Of a stretch of 5,497 bases of DNA, positions 1 through 5,497 are shown one piece after another. A program made the position numbers and the translations under genes. The DNA is from Thermotoga sp. (GTDB taxonomy: Bacteria > Thermotogota > Thermotogae > B21-G9), in contig QNAU01000094.1 of the NCBI GenBank assembly GCA_003641545.1, forward strand, positions 1 to 5,497, written 5' to 3'. Position 1 is the first letter of the stretch. Every line of letters begins with the position of its first letter. The notes below the pieces were generated by a model. The model did no database searches and was not told the origin of the DNA. It was given only the letters and a program-made list of their open reading frames with translations.

Positions 1-1110
1 GGAGCATTCCAACCCACCATCTTGGGTGATGTTCTGTTCTACAGAGGCTACACGAAGGATGGATACGATCTGTTCACGCTGAAGGATCCTCTTTTCGAAC
101 CAACCGGTAGAAAAATGAATCGTGTGCAGGTGGATGTGGAGATAGATCCTCAAAAAGCGGAGATTGTGAACTCGAGAAGCGATGAATTCGAAAATTACAT
201 AAGACCGAGAATCTGGCCCCTGTTTCCAAACGTGTACATATCGGAGGAAGAATTCCTTTTCTCCTCGTATTTTCTTCTCGCGTCCTGGGATTTGCTGGGG
301 AAAAATTTCATCTATACGTTCGGTGGCTTATCGAATTCGGATGAGATTTTGAATCTGAACACGGTGTTGAGTGGGGGAGATGTGATGAAGTATCGTCTTT
401 CCTTCAACTACACGTATGATTCGAAATCCTGCTTCAAAGGAAGCATGAGCGGTTCATTCGGTGTGAACTCCACCTTTGGAAATGCACTCGATCCCGGCGA
501 TTTGTTCTTCGGATTCTTCATGGATCTTCACGATTTCGATGAGGATCTCGAATTCATCATCAGGATGGCCAAAGGTCATATCAGGAACAGATATTTCGGG
601 AATTTCTGGAAATCCAGCTTGTATTCCACCTTTGATCCGATGGATCCTGTGAATTCTTTAACACTTGGAGCTGACACGGTATTCTTCGACCTCGGATTCA
701 TGGTATCACCCACGCTGAGCATCAAACCAACCGAGGGTCTGAGTTTCGGGGTTTTGATGAAGAGGCCCCTCTTGATCATAGATCGTGGAACATACGATGG
801 TATGTATGCGGTGAATTCGATAGATGCGTGGTTCATTCCGAGCTTGTTCATTCCATTCGAGAACCTGAGCGAGAAGAAGATCAACCTAAAACTTGGATTC
901 GATTTGGGCTTCGTTTTACAGTATTATCTCAACTTGAAGTTGACCTTGGGAATGGAATACGATGGGACCAACCTTAAACCTTTTTTCACCTTCGGGCAGG
1001 ATGTGGGTATCAATTTCCCTTCCGACTGGAAAGTTCAAGGTGTTCAAGTGGTTCAACCAACAGGGTTTTGTGATTCTTGTAGATCACAAAACCCTTTCTC
1101 GAATTTTTAG
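1..1110 (+). CDS. Putative beta-strand-rich envelope protein, 5' end missing
   Basis: I do not recognise the family. Frame 1 is open from the first base (reads GAFQPTILGDV...) to a TAG at 1108-1110, giving 369 visible residues. The first possible start, a TTG at 22, is therefore just an internal codon and the true start and any signal peptide lie off the left edge. The protein has no long hydrophobic helix. Instead it shows many short segments of alternating polar and apolar residues rich in aromatics, glycine and asparagine/aspartate turns, for example around residues 130-165, 227-260 and 294-340, and it ends in phenylalanine. This is the look of an outer-membrane beta-barrel, which in Thermotogae would sit in the toga; that is inference. 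The last 33 residues (337-369) are encoded antisense to rqcH and include a CDSC pair; they look less like native barrel sequence and may be a read-through tail. It is the only + strand gene and converges on the minus operon. Confidence 0.6.
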   Translation, partial: GAFQPTILGDVLFYRGYTKDGYDLFTLKDPLFEPTGRKMNRVQVDVEIDPQKAEIVNSRSDEFENYIRPRIWPLFPNVYISEEEFLFSSYFLLASWDLLGKNFIYTFGGLSNSDEILNLNTVLSGGDVMKYRLSFNYTYDSKSCFKGSMSGSFGVNSTFGNALDPGDLFFGFFMDLHDFDEDLEFIIRMAKGHIRNRYFGNFWKSSLYSTFDPMDPVNSLTLGADTVFFDLGFMVSPTLSIKPTEGLSFGVLMKRPLLIIDRGTYDGMYAVNSIDAWFIPSLFIPFENLSEKKINLKLGFDLGFVLQYYLNLKLTLGMEYDGTNLKPFFTFGQDVGINFPSDWKVQGVQVVQPTGFCDSCRSQNPFSNF

Positions 1111-2671
1111 GCTTTCTGAGATTCCTTACCTCGGTGAAATCCACCTCAACCTTGGATGAATTGGAAGCTTTGGAAAAGGTCGCAGCAATTCTCGCAGCGA
1201 ACTCTACTACATCTCTGGGAGGTTCCTTCCCCGCCTTTCTCAGAATCACATGACTTCCAGCTGTGTTCCTCGCATGGAACCAGAGATCATCCAAATTCGC
1301 CACCTTGAAACTCAGAAATTCATTCTGTTTCGCATTTTTCCCGACGAGTATGGTGAACCCATTCTTTTCGAATCTCAAAACACCGAGCATTTCATCGGTC
1401 TTTCTCATCTCATCTCTTTTCGTTTTTCCGAGAACTTTAATTTCCAACTCGCGCAGTTCTTCAAGATCTCTCGTCAGATTGACATATTTTTCAATATTTT
1501 CCAGCTCTTCGAGTTCATCCTCCACTTTCTCGATCCTCTCCTCGAGAATCCTCATCTTCCTGAGCAGTTTTCTATACCGCTCGAAGTAAACCTGAGCATT
1601 CTCCATAACGCTCTTTTTGGGATCGATAGGTATTTCGACGTTCTCACCTTTTTCCCAATCGAAACAGATAGCCGAGTTCGATTCAACCACAGCAGTCTTG
1701 AGATTCGCCTTCAGAATCTCCCCGAATTTTCTGTATCTTTCATACTCTCTGGAATTCTCGTACTCGCTTTTCAAAGTGCTCAGCAATTTCTCCATCTTTC
1801 TCTTTCTGATACCAATCTCCGCGAGTATTCTCTTCACGAGTTGTGTACTCTCCATCTTGTGTTCGATCCTGCTGAGGGCAGTTTCAAGGCCCTCGTGGAT
1901 TTCATCGTGATGTTCATATCTCATCTTTTCAAGATGTTTGAGTTTCAAAGGAGATACGTAAACCTTTTCCTCATCCTCATAGAGATACACACCCGGTGTG
2001 TTCATCGCTTCTTCGATCAACGCGTGGATTTTATGAATGAGTGATTCAGCGATGTCTCGATCGATAATCTGATCATTCGAAATGCCACACCTAAGTTTGA
2101 TTTCATCCATGAGCAATCTTGAGAATCCTTCCACCTTCCCGTAGAGTTCAGCGAATCTGAGACCAATCAGATCTTCAGATCTCATGAGGTATGGATTCAT
2201 CTGTCTCCTCGGATAATGCTCAAAAGTTGCGCCGGGTAGGATTTCCCTGTATTTGGTCTTCAAATTTCTGTGAGCCATCAGAATCTTTCTTCTTTCCACA
2301 TCCACCAAGATCATGTTCGAAAATTTGCCCATCAACTCCACCACCATCTCGTACCTTCTTCGCACACCGTAATGCATCTTTTCCAGAGCGATGATAATCA
2401 CACGATCGTATCCCATCTGTTCGATCGAAAGGATTCTGGAATTTTTCACCGTGTTTCTTAGAAACATCACGAATCCCTTCGGTTCATCGGGAGAAAAGCT
2501 CATCCTCGGTGAGATGGATATAAAGGGCAGAAGATGGTTCAGAGAAAAATGGAGGAAATTTCCCTCAGTTTGGAAACAGATTCGATTTCCCGACTGATAT
2601 ATCTGTTCGAGCTTCTCATCTTCGATACCTTTTATCTTTTCCAACGATTTCCTTAGAAAGATTCCATCCAT
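1010..2671 (-). CDS. rqcH: RqcH / NFACT-family ribosome-associated quality control factor (fibronectin-binding-like)
   Basis: This 553-residue protein matches the bacterial NFACT family (Rqc2/NEMF homologues; older name FbpA, fibronectin-binding protein) over its full length; about 570 residues is usual. Known family role: RqcH binds large ribosomal subunits blocked by peptidyl-tRNA, brings in tRNA-Ala and elongates the stalled chain with a C-terminal alanine tail that marks it for proteolysis. Visible domains are NFACT-N (about 1-165) with D2 and the D89-R90 pair of GYDR, equivalent to residues needed for tailing; a helix-hairpin-helix-like segment (about 170-220); a two-armed coiled coil (about 260-330 and 360-425) around the family motif IPIDPKKSVMENAQVYFERY; and the NFACT-R RNA-binding domain (about 436-545) with DLWFHA at 462-467 and GSHVILR. 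The ATG start places D2 where the family has its FDG/DG motif. Only 3 bp separate it from the nfo stop; a GGAG lies 11 bases upstream within nfo, so coupled translation is likely. Its final 101 bp overlap the convergent + gene, and no clear terminator is visible downstream. Confidence 0.93.
   Translation of the reverse strand: MDGIFLRKSLEKIKGIEDEKLEQIYQSGNRICFQTEGNFLHFSLNHLLPFISISPRMSFSPDEPKGFVMFLRNTVKNSRILSIEQMGYDRVIIIALEKMHYGVRRRYEMVVELMGKFSNMILVDVERRKILMAHRNLKTKYREILPGATFEHYPRRQMNPYLMRSEDLIGLRFAELYGKVEGFSRLLMDEIKLRCGISNDQIIDRDIAESLIHKIHALIEEAMNTPGVYLYEDEEKVYVSPLKLKHLEKMRYEHHDEIHEGLETALSRIEHKMESTQLVKRILAEIGIRKRKMEKLLSTLKSEYENSREYERYRKFGEILKANLKTAVVESNSAICFDWEKGENVEIPIDPKKSVMENAQVYFERYRKLLRKMRILEERIEKVEDELEELENIEKYVNLTRDLEELRELEIKVLGKTKRDEMRKTDEMLGVLRFEKNGFTILVGKNAKQNEFLSFKVANLDDLWFHARNTAGSHVILRKAGKEPPRDVVEFAARIAATFSKASNSSKVEVDFTEVRNLRKPKNSRKGFVIYKNHKTLLVEPLEHLELSSRKGN
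1063..1107 (+). terminator. Terminator-like perfect hairpin inside two genes' 3' ends
   Basis: A perfect 12-bp inverted repeat pairs 1063-1074 (GGGTTTTGTGAT) with 1083-1094 (ATCACAAAACCC) across an 8-base loop. On the + strand it is followed by a T-rich run ending in TTTTT at 1103-1107, as in an intrinsic terminator, although the run is interrupted by CTCGAA. On the minus strand no U-tract follows, so any terminator function would serve only the + gene. It lies inside the coding sequence of both the + gene and rqcH. The repeat arms encode part of the RqcH motif GFVIYKNHKTL, so chance arising from protein constraint is a real alternative. Confidence 0.4.
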
Positions 2672-2674
2672 TCT

Positions 2675-3544
2675 TCATATTACTCCTATCTCTTTCAGTA
2701 TATCTTTCAGAACCTCGAGATCCTCCGCGTGTTCGAGATTCGAACCTGGGGTTTCGAGTATCAGAGGAACACTTCTGATTTGTTCAAATTCAAGGAAGGT
2801 CTTGAATCCTTCCCGTCCTATGAATCCCTTACCTATGTTCTCGTGTCTATCCTTCGGAACCCCAAGGGGATACTTCGAGTCGTTCAGATGTATCATCTTC
2901 AATTTGTCCAAACCGAACAAACTGTCGATCTCATGGAGAAGTTTTCGAACACCGTCCTTTGTCGTTATGTCGTATCCAGCATCGAAACCATGACACGTGT
3001 CGTAGGTTAAACCTATCCTGTCTGAACCCAAAAGATCCATTATCTCCTTCAACTGTTCCAACTTGTATCCGATGTTCCCACCCTTCGGTGAAACGTTCTC
3101 CAGAAGTATCATCACTCCGAGATCCCGTGTTCTTTCAAGCACCTCTTCCAACGCTCTGACGATTCTCTCGATTCCCTTCCTTTCCCCATCCCCCAGATGA
3201 CTCCCCGGATGTATGTTCACGTATTTCAATCCAAGTTTGTGCGTCAACTCCACCTCTTCTACCAACAGATCTATCGATTTCCTCCAAATATCCTCCTTCG
3301 GACCGGCTAAGTTGACGAGATATCCGGAATGCACGAATGCGGAATCCAGATCTATCCCGTTTTCATCCATGGCTCTTCTGAACCTTCCCACAACGGCTTC
3401 TTCCAGTTCCTTCACCTTCCAGGATCTGGGACTATGGTTGAATATTTGAAATGCATTTCCACCTATCTCTCTTGTTTCCTTCGGAACGTTGTGAATCCCC
3501 TTGGATGTCGGCATGTGTGCACCGTATCTCAACCTTTCCAACAC
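2675..3544 (-). CDS. nfo: Endonuclease IV (AP endonuclease, trinuclear zinc TIM barrel)
   Basis: A 289-residue protein of normal length for endonuclease IV, which cuts the backbone 5' of abasic sites and removes blocked 3' ends during base excision repair. All nine metal ligands expected from the E. coli enzyme are present: H72 (HSGYL), H112 (HPGSH), E149 (LLENVS), D182 and H185 (YDTCHGFDAGYD), H219 (IHLNDSK), D232 and H234 (KDRHENIG) and E264 (ILETPG), so the enzyme should be active. The text is, from memory, very similar to Thermotoga maritima Nfo, including GAHMP.SKG near the N terminus. I chose the GTG start at 3544 because a good ribosome-binding site (GGGG at 3551-3554, 6 bases spacing) precedes it and it leaves a short leader before the conserved YGAHMP. 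The TTG at 3541 or TTG codon 5 are less likely. It sits 23 bp after the nitrilase-like gene and 3 bp before rqcH, within one operon. Confidence 0.97.
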   Translation of the reverse strand: MLERLRYGAHMPTSKGIHNVPKETREIGGNAFQIFNHSPRSWKVKELEEAVVGRFRRAMDENGIDLDSAFVHSGYLVNLAGPKEDIWRKSIDLLVEEVELTHKLGLKYVNIHPGSHLGDGERKGIERIVRALEEVLERTRDLGVMILLENVSPKGGNIGYKLEQLKEIMDLLGSDRIGLTYDTCHGFDAGYDITTKDGVRKLLHEIDSLFGLDKLKMIHLNDSKYPLGVPKDRHENIGKGFIGREGFKTFLEFEQIRSVPLILETPGSNLEHAEDLEVLKDILKEIGVI

Positions 3545-3562
3545 CGATCACCCCGATGGTGA
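3545..3562 (-). promoter_or_regulatory. nfo ribosome-binding site within a small hairpin
   Basis: The 23-bp gap before nfo contains GGGGTGATC on the minus strand (complement of 3546-3554), close to the extended Shine-Dalgarno GGAGGTGATC, 6 bases before the GTG. Five bases TCACC (complement of 3558-3562) can pair with GGTGA (complement of 3548-3552) across a five-base loop and so cover part of the site. A five-pair stem is weak at high temperature, so the ribosome-binding site is well supported and its regulation is speculative. Confidence 0.45.
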
Positions 3563-3567
3563 AATAC

Positions 3568-4461
3568 TTACTCTTTGAACATGACCTCCAGTATCCTTCC
3601 ATAGTTGAGGGCTGTGGATAATCTGTCGTTCTTTCCCGTTATTTTCTTCAACTTAGCATGAATCAATGAAGTTCCAAAATCTTCCTTCGCTTTTTTAACC
3701 ACCCCATCCTTGAAAATCCAGTATGGACCGTATATTCCAGACTGCCCCCTCAGCACGCCCCAAGGAGTATTTCCAACGATGTAAGCACTCACACCGTAGA
3801 TGTTGAACTGCTGACATCTCGACCACAAGCCCTTCCTCTCTTCCAGACCCTTCGAATTTCCACTTGGATGATCCGATTGAATGAGAATCTTCACACCCTT
3901 CATCACAGCCATCTTCACGAACTCATACAACTTCAGCTCTTCGGATGACATGGGGGAGAAAGAAAATCTGTCCGTCTCAAATATCGGTGGATTCTCCATC
4001 TCAGTGCTTAAAGTCCTCATCTCGATTTTTCCGGATGGAGAGAACAGGAAGAATCTCCTGTGCGTTCTATCTTTGAATTTGAACCGGAATTCTCCTCCGT
4101 ATATCCATATTCCAAATCCCTTCGCGATCTTCGAGAATATTTCGGAGAATATCTCGGAGATTCTCTCCAGATCCTTCAGATTCTTCGGATCATGAAACAA
4201 GAAGCCGTGTAATCCATACGGAAGAACTATGAAATCACATCCCTTGACAACGAGATCCCTGATGAGGTTTAGAGACGTGAGTATGAAATCTTTAACATTT
4301 CTCATTTTCACATACTCTATCTGGATCACTCCCACATCAGCCATCTGTTCCTCGCATCTCGAAAGATCGTGTTCGATTCGCGTGATGGGTAGCCCAGACA
4401 AGATCCTCTCAGCTTCGCTCAACATTCTCACGTATTTGATCTTCTTCCAGATGAAGTGCAT
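3568..4461 (-). CDS. Nitrilase-superfamily (carbon-nitrogen hydrolase fold) protein, probably catalytically dead
   Basis: 297 residues. From about residue 40 the sequence follows the nitrilase fold: strand one VGVIQIEY, a helix, strand two CDFIVLP (75-81), IWIYGGEFRF (118-127), SPSGKIEM (141-148), MKGVKILIQ (187-195), then W213-SRCQQFNIYGVSAYIVGNTPWG and the typical G239-QSGIYGPYWIFKDGVV stretch that resembles GxSxIxxPxGxVL. Active members use a Glu-Lys-Cys triad. Here the PE position reads P81-Y82; the lysine of the usual RKxHL is at best R149; and the CYDxRFPE segment is replaced by about 165-176 (RFSFSPMSSEEL), with serine where the cysteine should be. So it may bind a ligand or partner without cleaving an amide. 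An unusual 39-residue N-terminal extension, with predicted helical character, precedes the fold. The ATG at 4461 abuts the BFN stop, with GGAGG 11 bases upstream inside the BFN gene. An internal ATG at 4344 (M40), with GAGG 5 bases before it, is a credible second start. Substrate or partner unknown. Confidence 0.7.
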   Translation of the reverse strand: MHFIWKKIKYVRMLSEAERILSGLPITRIEHDLSRCEEQMADVGVIQIEYVKMRNVKDFILTSLNLIRDLVVKGCDFIVLPYGLHGFLFHDPKNLKDLERISEIFSEIFSKIAKGFGIWIYGGEFRFKFKDRTHRRFFLFSPSGKIEMRTLSTEMENPPIFETDRFSFSPMSSEELKLYEFVKMAVMKGVKILIQSDHPSGNSKGLEERKGLWSRCQQFNIYGVSAYIVGNTPWGVLRGQSGIYGPYWIFKDGVVKKAKEDFGTSLIHAKLKKITGKNDRLSTALNYGRILEVMFKE

Positions 4462-4995
4462 TCAGCTCTCATCCTCCTCTTCTTTCTTTTCTTTTCTATT
4501 CTCGAGGATTTTCCTGAACTGATCTATGTCCAGATTTTCCACAAATTTCTTGAATTCTTTATCTTCTTCACTCTCATCCTCGAACAACTCTATCCCATTC
4601 TCTATTATGAGATCCGAGGTCACGAATATCGGTATTCCGGTCTTAACAGCCAGAACCATCGCATCGGATGGACGTGAATCTATCTCCAGTGGTTCTCCTC
4701 CGTCACCTCTGACGATGTAGAGTGTTGCATAATAGGTGTTGTCCTTGACGGAGTGTATGACAACTTTCTCCAGCTTCGCATCCAAATTTTCCACACAGCT
4801 CAGAAGGAGATCGTGGGTGAGAGGTCGCGGAAAACTCATCTTCTCGAGTGCCATCGCCAGGACCCAGGCTTCACAATTTCCTATCCAAATGGGGATGACT
4901 CTGCTTGTTCCCTCAACCTCCAGTATGACTATCGGGGAATTGGTAGTTTTATCCATGAGCAAAGCTTTTATCTTCGCCAACCTGAGCTTCCCCAT
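4462..4995 (-). CDS. BFN-domain (bifunctional nuclease family, DUF151) protein
   Basis: With the start at 4995 the product has 177 residues. Residues 1-135 are the BFN/DUF151 domain: GTSRVIPIWIGNCEA (29-43), EKMSFPRPLTHDLL (51-64), VIHSVKDNTYYATLYI (79-94) and IDSRPSDAMVLAVKTGIPIFV (105-125) are the family's conserved blocks. A Thermotoga homologue has a known structure. Plant members are reported to have DNase and RNase activity, but the bacterial role is not established, so nuclease action here is inference. The C-terminal tail (about 137-177) is helical and very rich in Glu, Asp and Lys. I prefer the ATG at 4995 because AGGAGGTGA ends 5 bases upstream (GGAGG at 8-base spacing). The in-frame GTG at 5004 and ATG at 5001 lie in or against that ribosome-binding site. 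The start lies 47 bp inside plsC and the stop directly abuts the nitrilase-like gene, so translation of all three is probably coupled. Confidence 0.9.
   Translation of the reverse strand: MGKLRLAKIKALLMDKTTNSPIVILEVEGTSRVIPIWIGNCEAWVLAMALEKMSFPRPLTHDLLLSCVENLDAKLEKVVIHSVKDNTYYATLYIVRGDGGEPLEIDSRPSDAMVLAVKTGIPIFVTSDLIIENGIELFEDESEEDKEFKKFVENLDIDQFRKILENRKEKKEEEDES
4473..4477 (-). promoter_or_regulatory. Ribosome-binding site of the nitrilase-like gene, within the BFN coding tail
   Basis: GGAGG (complement of CCTCC) lies 11 bases upstream of the ATG at 4461. It is part of a long purine run that encodes the Lys/Glu-rich C terminus of the BFN protein, so the acidic tail codons double as the leader of the next gene. 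The spacing is longer than ideal. This supports the 4461 start over the internal ATG at 4344. Confidence 0.5.
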
Positions 4996-5497
4996 CTTCA
5001 TCACCTCCTCTCATGGAGAAAAGAAGAGATTGAATCCTTTCCCTGACCGCATTTCTCAGTTCTTCTTCGGTTTTGAAGTCCTTCGGATCCATAGGATCTC
5101 CCACCATCAATTTGACTTCCCCCGGTCTGACGAAGATGCTACCCTTGGGTGTTATTTTGAACGTTCCATCCAAAGCAACTGGAACTATTTTTGCCCCCGT
5201 TCTCATGGCTATTTTCAGGCTACCCTTCTTGAAATTTCCCAACTCGCCGTTGTAACTTCTCGTCCCCTCGGGAAATATCACAACGTTCCTTCCCTCTTCT
5301 ATCCTCTCAACGACACTCTTGAGAGCCTTCGCAGCATTCACGGTGTTCTTTCTATCTATGAAAACCCCTCCCATTTCCTTGACGAAGGCTCCTATCATCG
5401 GTATCTTCCGAACTTCCTCCTTCGCGACGAAGAGAATGGATGGATCGACGTATCCAAGGATCAACGGTATATCGAGCAAACTCTGATGATTGGAAAC
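4949..5497 (-). CDS. plsC: 1-acyl-sn-glycerol-3-phosphate acyltransferase family (PlsC), N terminus missing
   Basis: The frame is open to the right edge and reads VSNHQSLLDIPL from there, so the gene continues outside the window; the TTG at 5479 falls inside the catalytic motif and is not a start. 182 residues are visible. PlsC enzymes are membrane-bound and transfer an acyl chain to lysophosphatidic acid, making phosphatidic acid for phospholipids. All four family motifs are visible: NHQSLLD with the catalytic H4-x4-D9; GGVFIDR (43-49), where the arginine helps bind the phosphate; FPEGTRS (75-81); and IVPVALDG (104-111). The enzyme therefore looks active; other lysophospholipid acyltransferases share these motifs, so exact substrate is less sure. 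The end, after ERIQSLL, is a polar tail of about 20 residues whose coding overlaps the start and ribosome-binding site of the BFN gene; the tail probably has little functional constraint. Any N-terminal membrane segment lies outside the window. This is the most upstream visible gene of the minus operon. Confidence 0.92.
   Translation of the reverse strand, partial: VSNHQSLLDIPLILGYVDPSILFVAKEEVRKIPMIGAFVKEMGGVFIDRKNTVNAAKALKSVVERIEEGRNVVIFPEGTRSYNGELGNFKKGSLKIAMRTGAKIVPVALDGTFKITPKGSIFVRPGEVKLMVGDPMDPKDFKTEEELRNAVRERIQSLLFSMRGGDEDGEAQVGEDKSFAHG
5001..5009 (-). promoter_or_regulatory. Strong Shine-Dalgarno of the BFN gene, within plsC
   Basis: The minus strand reads AGGAGGTGA here, a near-complete complement of the 16S rRNA 3' end. 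GGAGG (complement of 5004-5008) stands 8 bases before the ATG at 4995. It decides that start: the alternative GTG at 5004 overlaps the site itself. In the plsC frame the same bases encode part of RGGDE near its C terminus. Confidence 0.75.

Noticed and set aside
22..24. TTG as start of the + gene
   Set aside because: The frame is open to the window edge with no stop upstream and I see no ribosome-binding site before it; the gene is cut by the window.
930..942. Perfect palindromic CAACTTGAAGTTG as a terminator for the minus operon
   Set aside because: The loop would be a single base and no T-run follows on the minus strand, so it is unlikely to terminate transcription.
1033..1059. Three 9-bp spaced GTTCAA repeats as a regulatory or binding array
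   Set aside because: They encode VEPLEHLEL in rqcH and may simply reflect leucine-glutamate repetition; three short imperfect copies are not enough to call a site.
1250..2044. A long (264-codon) open frame on the + strand antisense to rqcH
   Set aside because: It is wholly antisense to the well-supported rqcH coiled-coil region, has no family resemblance, and reflects the Glu/Lys/Arg/Leu-rich codons of the other strand.
4124..4162. Short tandem repeat in the nitrilase-like gene (SEIFSEIFSKI)
   Set aside because: Two imperfect 12-base units in an amphipathic helix; ordinary protein-level repetition.
5477..5479. TTG as start of plsC
   Set aside because: It falls inside the catalytic NHQSLLD motif, whose histidine is encoded further upstream; the gene runs off the right edge.
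1..5497. tRNA, rRNA, CRISPR array, insertion sequence or attachment site
   Set aside because: The window is almost fully coding; I saw no cloverleaf-like sequence, regularly spaced repeats, transposase motifs or terminal inverted repeats.

Overview
The window looks like a piece of a Thermotogae (Thermotoga/Pseudothermotoga-like) chromosome. The endonuclease IV is, as I recall it, very close along its length to the Thermotoga maritima protein. The BFN/DUF151 protein also resembles the Thermotoga family member whose structure is known. Codon use is rich in AGA/AGG arginine, and the genes are packed with coupled or overlapping starts, as is usual in that phylum. The species assignment is inference; no database search was run.

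Layout. One gene is on the + strand: a beta-strand-rich, probably cell-envelope protein (1-1110) whose 5' end lies beyond the left edge. It converges on five co-directional minus-strand genes that fill the rest of the window. In transcription order these are: plsC-type acyltransferase (right edge, 5' end missing, down to 4949); BFN/DUF151 protein (4995-4462); a nitrilase-fold protein that appears to have lost its catalytic residues (4461-3568); endonuclease IV nfo (3544-2675); and the NFACT ribosome-quality-control factor rqcH (2671-1010). Junctions are a 47-bp overlap, 0 bp, 23 bp and 3 bp, so this is almost certainly one operon. Its promoter must lie beyond the right edge. No stretch over 300 bp lacks a gene.

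How the genes fit together. The operon joins membrane-lipid synthesis (PlsC), a possible nucleic-acid enzyme (BFN), abasic-site repair (Nfo) and rescue of stalled 60S/50S-peptidyl-tRNA complexes (RqcH). The combination suggests damage or stress housekeeping, but the shared logic is unproven. The least explained member is the pseudo-nitrilase.

The most unusual architecture is at the left. The + gene and rqcH overlap tail-to-tail by 101 bp. A perfect 12-bp inverted repeat inside the overlap encodes a conserved C-terminal motif of RqcH on one strand and looks like a terminator hairpin for the + gene on the other.

Three start corrections matter. The apparent TTG starts at 22 and 5479 are internal codons of genes running off the window, and the BFN gene most likely starts at 4995 rather than 5004.
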